NCBI GenBank assembly: GCA_022562375.1
Contig: JADFPK010000129.1
Span: forward strand, 1-5,650
Length of the DNA: 5,650 nt
Reading direction: 5' to 3'
From: Pseudomonadota bacterium
GTDB taxonomy: Bacteria; Pseudomonadota; Alphaproteobacteria; SMXQ01
A program made the position numbers and the translations under genes. The notes under the pieces were generated by a model. It was not told the DNA's origin and searched no databases. It saw only the letters and a program-made list of their open reading frames with translations. Of the stretch, positions 1-5,061 are shown one piece after another. Numbering within the stretch: position 1 is the first letter of the stretch; every line of letters starts with the position of its first letter.

Positions 1-2013
1 CAACTTCTGGCCTTCGCGGTGGATATGGAGACCGGCATGCGCGGCTTCCTTCTTGGCGGCGAAAAGGAATTCCTCGACCCGTACAAAGCCGGCAAGGCCG
101 GGTTCTTCGAGCAGATAAAGGCCCTGCGGAAAACGGTCGACGACAATCCGGCGCAGGTGAAGCGGCTCAAGGAGACGGAGACAACCATCCGGAATTGGGT
201 CGACAGGGTGACCGAGCCGGCCCTCGCGCTCCGCCGCCAGGTGAACGCCGGTACCAAGACGTTAAAGGACATCGAAGACTTGGTGTCCCGAGCGGCCGGC
301 AAGAAATTCTTCGACGCCTTCCGGGGGCAGATCGCCGCCTTCGTCGAGGTCGAAGCGAAGCTGATGAAAGCACGCCAGGCGGAGGAAGCCGAGGCGAGCA
401 AGAAGGTCGAGGAAAACCTCGAGATCATGAAAAAAAACGAGGAATGGGTGACCCACACCTACGAGGTGATCGCGGAGGCCAACGCCATCCTCGCCTCGGC
501 GGTCGATATGGAAACCGGCATGCGGGGCTATCTGCTGGCCGGTCAAGACGCGTTCCTGGCGCCCTATGAGGGGGGAAGAAAGCAATTCGGCGAGCTCAGC
601 GCGAGCCTGCAGAAGACCGTTAACGACAACCCGGCGCAGGTGCAGCTGCTGAAGGAGGCCGCCGAGACCATCGCGGAGTGGCAGAAGAATGTCACCGAAC
701 CGACCATCGCGCTCCGCCGGAAGATCGGCGACGCGAAGAACATGGACGACATGGCGGACCTGATCGGAGAGGCCCGCGGCAAGCAATACTTCGACCGCTT
801 CCGGCAGATCATGGCCGACTTCCGGGCCGAGGAAACGGGATTGATGGAACAACGCCAGGCGGACAACGAGGGGACGGTTATTTTCACCTTTGTCCTCATC
901 GGGGTTGTCATCGGCCTGGCCCTTTTGGTCGGCATCGGATTGGCGTGGCTGATCGGAAACGGCATCGCCAACCCGATCGCCAAGATGACCGACGCCATGC
1001 AGAGACTGGCCAAGGGTGACAAGTCCGTCGATATCCCGGGGACCGACCGTGGTGACGAAATCGGCGACATGGCCGGCGCGGTCCAGATCTTCAAGGACAA
1101 CGCCATAGAGAAAGACCGGATGGAAGAAGAGCGCGCCGAGGCCGAGAAGAAGGCCGAGGAAGAGAAGCGCCAGGCGGAGCTCCAACTGGCCGACGATCTG
1201 GAGTCCAGCGTCAAGGAGATCGTCGAGAGCGTCTCCTCCTCCGCGACCGAGATGGAATCGACGGCCCAGTCCATGTCGGCCAACGCCGAGCAGTCGACGC
1301 GGCAGTCGGCGGTGGTCGCCGCCGCCGCGGAACAGGCCTCGACCAACGTCCAGACGGTCGCCACCGCCGCCGACGAGCTGTCGACCTCGATCGAGGAGGT
1401 CGGCCGTCAGGTCAGCCAGGCGACCAAGATCGCGAGCAACGGGGTCGAAGAGGCCGAGAAGACCAACGCCACCGTGGAGGGCCTTTCCGAAGCCGCCCGG
1501 AAGATCGGCGAGGTGGTCGAGCTCATCAACGACATCGCCAGCCAGACCAACTTGCTGGCGCTCAACGCCACCATCGAGGCGGCCCGCGCCGGCGACGCCG
1601 GCAAGGGCTTCGCGGTGGTGGCCAGCGAGGTCAAGTCGCTGGCCGCCCAGACCGCCAAGGCGACCGAACAGATCGGTGGCCAGATCGGCGCGATCCAGGG
1701 GGCGACCGAGGAGTCGGTGAAAGCCATCGGAGGGATCGCCGAGGTGATCCGCGAACTGGACGAGATCGCCACCGCGATCGCGTCCGCGGTCGAGGAGCAG
1801 GGCGCCGCGACCCAGGAGATCGCCCGCAACGTGCAGGAGGCCGCGAAGGGCACCGGCGAAGTCTCGAGCAACATGGAGGGGATCTCCAAGGCGGCGGCGG
1901 AAACCGGCGCGGCCTCGGGTCAGGTGCTCTCGTCCACCCAGGAGCTGTCGCAGCAGGCGACGCGGATGAGCGACGAGATCGACAAGTTCCTGCAGACGAT
2001 TCGGGCCGCCTGA
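1..2013 (+). CDS. Methyl-accepting chemotaxis protein with two CHASE3-like sensor modules (5' end outside window)
   Basis: This is a transmembrane chemoreceptor that would signal to CheA/CheW. The frame is open from base 1, so the start and the first membrane helix lie upstream; the GTG at 19 is an internal valine codon. Counting that valine as residue 1, two CHASE3-like helical modules come first (about 1-121 and 162-281), each opening with VDMETGMRG and carrying a DNPAQV segment. A membrane helix follows at about 287-312, then HAMP at about 313-365 (conserved Pro319), a charged coiled coil (365-395) and the MCP signalling domain. The hairpin tip at about 506-552 is typical, with [18 protein letters not shown] and a following [12 protein letters not shown]. 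The C-terminus ([10 protein letters not shown]) is a normal family ending, without an NWETF-type CheR/CheB tether. CHASE3 is a periplasmic or extracellular sensor domain, but its ligand cannot be read from sequence. Family assignment is very secure. Confidence 0.97.
   Translation, partial: QLLAFAVDMETGMRGFLLGGEKEFLDPYKAGKAGFFEQIKALRKTVDDNPAQVKRLKETETTIRNWVDRVTEPALALRRQVNAGTKTLKDIEDLVSRAAGKKFFDAFRGQIAAFVEVEAKLMKARQAEEAEASKKVEENLEIMKKNEEWVTHTYEVIAEANAILASAVDMETGMRGYLLAGQDAFLAPYEGGRKQFGELSASLQKTVNDNPAQVQLLKEAAETIAEWQKNVTEPTIALRRKIGDAKNMDDMADLIGEARGKQYFDRFRQIMADFRAEETGLMEQRQADNEGTVIFTFVLIGVVIGLALLVGIGLAWLIGNGIANPIAKMTDAMQRLAKGDKSVDIPGTDRGDEIGDMAGAVQIFKDNAIEKDRMEEERAEAEKKAEEEKRQAELQLADDLESSVKEIVESVSSSATEMESTAQSMSANAEQSTRQSAVVAAAAEQASTNVQTVATAADELSTSIEEVGRQVSQATKIASNGVEEAEKTNATVEGLSEAARKIGEVVELINDIASQTNLLALNATIEAARAGDAGKGFAVVASEVKSLAAQTAKATEQIGGQIGAIQGATEESVKAIGGIAEVIRELDEIATAIASAVEEQGAATQEIARNVQEAAKGTGEVSSNMEGISKAAAETGAASGQVLSSTQELSQQATRMSDEIDKFLQTIRAA
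19..861 (+). repeat. Tandem duplication of the CHASE3-coding segment
   Basis: Two copies of the sensor module lie at 19-381 and 502-861, offset by 483 bp (161 codons). A hand alignment gives roughly half identical residues with a single one-residue indel. The most conserved parts are [23 protein letters not shown]-x-x-ALRR and the closing LM-x-x-RQA. The 40-residue linker between them (382-501) is charged and helical. It contains the N-terminal helix of module 2, whose end ([12 protein letters not shown]) matches the first visible codons of the window ([12 protein letters not shown]). The divergence shows the duplication is old and maintained, not an assembly artefact. Confidence 0.9.
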
Positions 2014-2226
2014 TCCGGCTCGCTATCGAGATCGTTGGTGAAGCTTCACGGCGGCACCCTCGATCTCGATAGTGGACCCGGGATGGGGACGACCGTTACG
2101 GCGAAGTTCCCGGCCAAGAGAACCAAGCCTAACCGGCACCGCCCTGCAAAGAGAAGCGGGGGAAACGGGACGAGACACACGACAAAAAGAAGCGCGCCAA
2201 GGGGCACCGCTTCCTCGGCTCTCTAG
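2014..2226 (+). pseudogene. Remnant of a histidine kinase: C-terminal end of the HATPase domain only
   Basis: In the same reading frame as the chemoreceptor and straight after its TGA, codons 2020-2121 read SLSRSLVKLHGG followed by TLDLDSGPGMGTTVTAKFPA. This is the G2-box and last-strand region that ends many alphaproteobacterial PAS/HisKA sensor kinases, typically (L)-x-RSLVELHGG, then S-x-PG-x-GTTV, then FP. The H, N, F and G1 boxes are all absent, so no kinase can be made from it. The frame runs on with a Lys/Arg-rich tail to TAG at 2224-2226. A TTG at 2035 could nominally start a 63-residue ORF, but I see no good ribosome binding site. Best read as the 3' stub of a kinase gene left after a deletion or recombination that placed the chemoreceptor here. 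The homology is recognised from memory of the family, not from a search. Confidence 0.72.
2020..2075 (+). repeat. Perfect 12-bp inverted repeat enclosing a 12-bp palindrome, just after the chemoreceptor stop
   Basis: The left arm CTATCGAGATCG (2023-2034) is exactly complementary to CGATCTCGATAG (2061-2072). In RNA the stem could extend by G-U, C-G and U-G pairs to 2020/2075. The 26-nt loop contains the perfect palindrome GTGAAGCTTCAC (2038-2049). The stem begins 7 nt after the chemoreceptor stop, so it could protect or end that transcript. No T-run follows (the next bases are GC-rich), so it is not a standard intrinsic terminator. Both arms lie in the kinase remnant. Confidence 0.75.
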
Positions 2227-2274
2227 CTTGCAAATTCGCCAACAAGCAAGGAACAACACAGTTTACGCATGTTC
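2227..2274. other. Two abutting inverted repeats in the leader of the Crp/Fnr-like gene
   Basis: CTTGC (2227-2231) pairs with GCAAG (2246-2250), and GAACA (2251-2255) pairs with TGTTC (2270-2274). Each unit has 5-bp arms and exactly 14 nt between them, and the two 24-bp units touch end to end 9 nt before the ribosome binding site of the regulator. They could be operator half-sites or mRNA hairpins. Such short arms also arise by chance, so no function is claimed. I could not place a convincing sigma-70 promoter here. Confidence 0.3.
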
Positions 2275-2298
2275 AGTCCGTCTAGGAGGTAGGAGAAA

Positions 2299-3057
2299 AT
2301 GACCCCAAGCACAGCGAGAAAGATTGATTCTTTCCTTCGGCCCGGCGACTGCGCCGCCTGGCCTGCCCGCCGGTTCGCGGCCTATTCGGACTTGCCCGCC
2401 GGGGCGCTGAAATTCCTCCAGGCCGCGCGGGCCGGGGAGCGGGTCCTGTCGCCGAACAGCAACATCTACTGGGAGGAGAAGGCGGTCGACGAGGTCTTCA
2501 CCGTCTACGACGGGTTGGCCTTCGCCTACAAGCTGCTGCCCGACGGGCGCCGCCAGATCCTCGATTTCCTGCTGCCGGGAAGTTTCATCGGCCTGCACGC
2601 GCTTTGGTTCAAGGCCATGCCCCATTCGGTGCAGACCCTGACCGAGGTCAGCTTGTGCGTGTTCGACAAGGAGAAGTTCGGCGATCTTCTCAGGCGCAAG
2701 CCCAAATATGAATGGCAACTGCTGCGCTATTCGGCCTCCTGCCAGGCCAACTCCAACGAGCGGCTCTTGGACCTCGGCCGGCGGACGGCACGGGAACGGA
2801 TCGCCCGGCTGGTGCTCGACTTTCATGATCATTTGGCGAGCCGCGCCATGGTCGGCGAGGCCTTCCCCTTTCATTTGCGCCAGGAGCACATCGCCGATGC
2901 CCTCGGCCTGACCAGGGGCCATGTCTCCAACATCCTCCGGGGCCTGCGCCACGAAGGGCTTCTCGAGGTCAACCATCAGACGGCGAAAGTCCTGGATCTC
3001 AGGGGCTTGAGGGAGCTTGCGATTTACACCGAATCGCGCTCCCAGGAATGTCTCTAA
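2299..3057 (+). CDS. Crp/Fnr-family transcriptional regulator
   Basis: This is a cytoplasmic DNA-binding regulator of 252 residues, normal for the family. A cyclic-nucleotide-binding-type beta barrel spans about residues 45-135 (core YDGLAFAYKLLPDGRRQILDF, then LLPGSFIGL). A long dimer helix lies at about 137-165 and a Crp-type winged helix at 163-235. The helix-turn-helix is at about 193-217 (RQEHIADALGLTRGHVSNILRGL). There is no N-terminal cysteine cluster like that of FNR, so an Fe-S oxygen sensor is unlikely. Where CRP has the cAMP-binding Arg-Ser pair, this protein appears to have His109-Ser110, arguing against cAMP. The effector is therefore unknown. The start is well supported: AGGAGGT at 2284-2290, 8 nt before ATG 2299. 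Upstream is the kinase remnant, and the next gene (cfa) converges with a 53-bp gap. That gap has a T-run (3079-3084) but no convincing hairpin. Targets cannot be named. Confidence 0.93.
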   Translation: MTPSTARKIDSFLRPGDCAAWPARRFAAYSDLPAGALKFLQAARAGERVLSPNSNIYWEEKAVDEVFTVYDGLAFAYKLLPDGRRQILDFLLPGSFIGLHALWFKAMPHSVQTLTEVSLCVFDKEKFGDLLRRKPKYEWQLLRYSASCQANSNERLLDLGRRTARERIARLVLDFHDHLASRAMVGEAFPFHLRQEHIADALGLTRGHVSNILRGLRHEGLLEVNHQTAKVLDLRGLRELAIYTESRSQECL

Positions 3058-3110
3058 TTGGCTCCGTCGTGGTGGTGCTTTTTTCCCCGCCCGCCTTTCA
3101 TAATGGCCGG

Positions 3111-4364
3111 TCAGGAACCTGGCTTGCGCAAGCGCCGTGTCTCGGCCGCCTCCGCTTCCCCCTCATGGGCGCGTTCCCAATCGGTGATGTAATCGCGGGT
3201 GAGCGGCACGGTGTCGAGTTTCGCCGCCAACTGTAGCTGGAACACCATCAGCCCGCCATGGCGGAACGACGCCTCGCTGCCGGCGAGGTAGAATTCCCAC
3301 ATTCGGCAGAAGCGTTCATCGAAGAGCGCCTCGACCTCGTCCCGGTTGGCCATGAAGCGCCCGCGCCAGCGCCTGAGCGTCTCGGCGTAGTGAAGGCGGA
3401 GGATCTCGATGTCGGTCATATACAGCCCGGCCCGCTCGGCATGGGGGATCACTTCGCTCAAGGCCGGCGCGTAACCCCCCGGAAAGATGTATTTGCGAAG
3501 CCACGGGTTGGTGGCGCCGGGCCCGTCGAGGCGCCCGACCGAGTGCAGGAGCGCCACCCCGTCGTCGCTCAGGAGATCCCGGATCCGCTCGAAGAAACGG
3601 CGGAAGTAGGCGACACCGACGGCCTCGAACATGCCGATCGAGACGATGCGGTCGAACCGGCCCTCGACCTCGCGGTAATCCTTGAGCACAAAGCGCACGC
3701 GATCGCCCAGCCCGAGCGCCTCGGCGCGGCCGGTCGCGATCCTGTGATGCTCCTCCGACAGGGTAATGCCGGTCACCTCGGCGCCGGTCGCCTGGGCGAG
3801 ATAGATCGCCAGGCCGCCCCAGCCCGAGCCGATCTCGAGCACCCGTTGCCCCGGCTCGAGCAGCAGCTTGGCGGCGATGTGCCGCATTTTCCGTTCCTGG
3901 GCCAAATCGAGACCGTCTTCCGGCGTGGCGAAATAGGCGCAGGTATATTGCCGGTCGCGATCGAGGAAAAGGTCGTAGAGGGTGTGGGAAAGATCGTAGT
4001 GGTGGGCCGAGTTGCGCACCGACCGGTTAAGCGTGTTCAATTGCATCAGACGCCTGGCGGCGCGCCGGAACACCGCGAGCACCTCGCCCAGCCCATGGCC
4101 ATAGCCCCAGCCGACGTTCCTCAGAATGAGGTCGAGGAGGTCGTAGAGATCGCCATCCTCGACGGTCAGCCGCCCATCCATGTAGGCTTCGCCGATATGG
4201 AGGTTGGGGTTGAGGAACAGTTGCTTTTCGATCCGCCGGTCGTGCAGGCGCATCGTCACCGCCGGCGCCCGGTCCTCGCCGAAGACGTGCCTCTTGCCGC
4301 CGGCATCGATGACGGTGAGCCGGCCCTCCTTGATGAGAGCCCTGAACAACACCCCGCAAAGCAC
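3111..4364 (-). CDS. cfa: Cyclopropane-fatty-acyl-phospholipid synthase
   Basis: This SAM-dependent enzyme adds a methylene bridge to cis double bonds of phospholipid acyl chains at the inner membrane, usually in stationary phase or stress. From GTG 4364 it is 417 residues. An N-terminal lipid-binding region covers about 1-115, and the methyltransferase fold follows. Motif I is VLEIGSGWGG at 175-184. Residues matching the E. coli active site are present: Cys142 in QYTCAYF, Glu247 in SIGMFEAVG, His274 in LLHSVG and Tyr326 in LRLHYAETL. The signature NPWLRKYIFPGG is at 286-297. An open frame extends upstream to 4517, but that 51-residue extension is unlike the family. GTG 4364 has GGAGGGAGG 6 nt ahead, and the protein then opens VLCGVLFRALIKEGRLTVID, a normal family start. 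It converges on the regulator gene. The 394-residue open frame on the opposite strand (3258-4442) is a shadow. Confidence 0.95.
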   Translation of the reverse strand: MLCGVLFRALIKEGRLTVIDAGGKRHVFGEDRAPAVTMRLHDRRIEKQLFLNPNLHIGEAYMDGRLTVEDGDLYDLLDLILRNVGWGYGHGLGEVLAVFRRAARRLMQLNTLNRSVRNSAHHYDLSHTLYDLFLDRDRQYTCAYFATPEDGLDLAQERKMRHIAAKLLLEPGQRVLEIGSGWGGLAIYLAQATGAEVTGITLSEEHHRIATGRAEALGLGDRVRFVLKDYREVEGRFDRIVSIGMFEAVGVAYFRRFFERIRDLLSDDGVALLHSVGRLDGPGATNPWLRKYIFPGGYAPALSEVIPHAERAGLYMTDIEILRLHYAETLRRWRGRFMANRDEVEALFDERFCRMWEFYLAGSEASFRHGGLMVFQLQLAAKLDTVPLTRDYITDWERAHEGEAEAAETRRLRKPGS

Positions 4365-4370
4365 GCGCCG

Positions 4371-4379
4371 CCTCCCTCC
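4371..4379 (-). promoter_or_regulatory. Strong Shine-Dalgarno that fixes the cfa start at GTG 4364
   Basis: On the minus strand the sequence is GGAGGGAGG, six bases, then GTG (4364-4362). No comparable site precedes the upstream in-frame ATG at 4517, and the next GTG (4352) is too far away. This supports a 417-residue protein, not 468. Confidence 0.85.
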
Positions 4380-4400
4380 GAACCTATACCCCGCTCGGGC

Positions 4401-4433
4401 GTCCGGATCGGACACCCCGATCGGCTTGCGGGG
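4401..4433 (-). other. Paired small hairpins in the cfa leader
   Basis: GTCCG and CGGAC flank 3 nt at 4401-4413. CCCCG and CGGGG flank 9 nt at 4415-4433. If transcription starts in the AT-rich island, both would lie in the 5' leader of cfa, 21-70 nt before its start codon. They could affect translation or mRNA decay, but in DNA this GC-rich short stems are common. Confidence 0.3.
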
Positions 4434-4590
4434 CGAGGATAACAAAAAACCAGGCGCCGGCCAATCGCCCCCGAGGCCCGGGACCGGGGCCCCCGGCGTC
4501 CGGGACCGAACCGGCAAGGGGCGCGCCGCACGCTACTAATAAAGAAAAGATCGCCGCGAATATTATGGTAAATACTTGCGATTAAGAAAT

Positions 4591-4598
4591 ATGGTTAA
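4591..4598 (-). promoter_or_regulatory. Candidate CtrA half-site
   Basis: The minus strand reads TTAACCAT, matching the 8-mer half-site reported for the alphaproteobacterial cell-cycle and motility regulator CtrA. A second TTAA lies on the far side after 9 nt (4582-4585), whereas the full CtrA site has 7 nt between TTAA halves, so the full site is not met. In an AT-rich stretch this may be chance. Confidence 0.3.
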
Positions 4599-4616
4599 TA
4601 TACAGTAAATAAATGC

Positions 4617-4645
4617 TTGGAATTTATTTAAATTTGTGTTACATT
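4617..4645 (+). promoter_or_regulatory. Possible sigma-70-type promoter for the small membrane ORF
   Basis: TTGGAA (4617-4622) is followed by 17 bp and TACATT (4640-4645), with TGT directly before the -10 as in an extended -10 element. Each hexamer matches consensus in 4 of 6 positions. Transcription would start near 4652 and give a leader of about 70 nt. A weaker alternative is TTGCGA (4576-4581) with TATACA (4599-4604). Confidence 0.4.
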
Positions 4646-4696
4646 CTTCTTGGTTCTCAGGGAGGCGTCAAAAAAATCCCCCGAAAAAGAACAGGC

Positions 4697-4716
4697 CCTG
4701 GGGAGACCCGGGAGGA
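4697..4716 (+). promoter_or_regulatory. Hairpin overlapping the ribosome binding site of the small ORF
   Basis: CCTGGG (4697-4702) can pair with CCCGGG (4707-4712), including one G-U pair, across the loop GAGA, which fits the stable GNRA type. The 3' arm covers the first three bases of the Shine-Dalgarno GGGAGGA (4710-4716), which sits 4 nt before ATG 4721. The stem could therefore tune translation of the peptide. Seen from sequence only. Confidence 0.45.
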
Positions 4717-4720
4717 CATC

Positions 4721-4810
4721 ATGGTCAAACATTTGACGGCATTCTATCTCACGGCCCTGGCGGCGCTGATCGCGACCTATCCCATCATCTCGTTGCTGAA
4801 AACACTTTAA
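4721..4810 (+). CDS. Putative 29-residue single-helix membrane peptide
   Basis: I do not recognise a family. The peptide MVKHLTAFYLTALAALIATYPIISLLKTL has one hydrophobic helix (about residues 5-26) capped by basic residues (Lys3 and Lys27), as in small inner-membrane proteins. ATG 4721 has a strong Shine-Dalgarno (GGGAGGA) at correct spacing, a possible promoter 75-105 nt upstream, and GC-rich third codon positions like its neighbours. The open frame continues upstream to 4613, but the added residues have no fitting ribosome site. Size and shape resemble small regulatory membrane subunits as well as type I toxin peptides, and nothing in the sequence decides between them. No antitoxin RNA could be identified. 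It lies between divergent cfa and the channel gene, with 251 nt to the channel start, so it is probably its own unit. Confidence 0.6.
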   Translation: MVKHLTAFYLTALAALIATYPIISLLKTL

Positions 4811-5061
4811 TTGGCTCCCTTGACGCATTGCATCGGCGACGCGGCGGTCAACAATACCGGTACCTCTGGCAAATCCGCCCCCGCCTTGCCCGTCCCGCCT
4901 ATTTCCCCCACCGCCTGAATACCCAATAAGAATCCAAGAAAGCTTCGCGCCGGCGACCGGCGGGAGGCATCTGGGGACTCTCGGGTGATTATGATATAGA
5001 TCGGGGGGCCGGGCGGGGCATCGGTGCGCCGGGCCGCGCGCGATCAGGGAGGCAAGGGAAG
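4811..5061. other. Intergenic region before the channel gene
   Basis: No coding signal is supported here. A perfect GC hairpin CGCCGG-CGA-CCGGCG lies at 4948-4962 with no T-run, so it is not a standard terminator. A -10-like TATGAT at 4990-4995 stands about 70 nt before the channel start but has no good -35, so a promoter here is only a weak suggestion. Confidence 0.4.
5046..5052 (+). promoter_or_regulatory. Shine-Dalgarno supporting the TTG start of the channel gene
   Basis: AGGGAGG ends 9 nt before TTG 5062. The channel frame is open back to a TAA at 4927-4929 but contains no ATG or GTG before 5062, so this TTG is the best-supported start. Confidence 0.65.

Larger units (their letters stand above)
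4365..4720. other. Divergent intergenic region between cfa and the small membrane ORF, with an AT-rich island
   Basis: The 356 bases have two parts. 4365-4530 is very GC-rich, with the cfa Shine-Dalgarno, two small hairpins and a C/G block (about 4475-4504, containing CCGGGGCCCCCGG). About 4531-4660 is markedly AT-rich against its surroundings and is the natural place for promoters in both directions. It also contains loosely repeated AT words, ATGGTAAATAC (4565-4575) and ATGGTTAATATAC (4591-4603). A leftward -10-like CATAAT lies on the minus strand at 4567-4562, without a good -35. No gene is supported apart from the peptide that starts at 4721. Confidence 0.6.

Noticed and set aside
262..1364. 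Long minus-strand open frames (262-1185 and 564-1364) inside the chemoreceptor
   Set aside because: The plus-strand protein is unmistakable through the whole stretch. The antisense frames are GC-driven shadows without recognisable domains.
3058..3110. Possible terminator between the convergent regulator and cfa genes (T-run at 3079-3084)
   Set aside because: I could not build a stable hairpin before the T-run on either strand, so no intrinsic terminator is claimed.
3258..4442. A 394-codon open frame on the plus strand opposite cfa
   Set aside because: It is the mirror of a well-conserved enzyme gene in high-GC DNA. Its protein is a low-complexity mix rich in Pro, Ala, Glu and Val, with no family features and no ribosome site.
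4444..4463. Terminator or attenuator in the cfa leader (minus strand GC stretch followed by six Ts)
   Set aside because: The best stem I can draw has only 3-4 pairs, too weak to call.
4808..4818. The 11-mer TAATTGGCTCC occurs right at two stop codons (3055-3065 and 4808-4818)
   Set aside because: A few shared 11-mers are expected by chance in 5.6 kb, and similarity ends at the next bases, so it is not a repeat element.
4948..4962. GC hairpin after the small ORF as its terminator
   Set aside because: The stem is perfect (6 bp) but lies about 140 nt past the stop and has no T-run.
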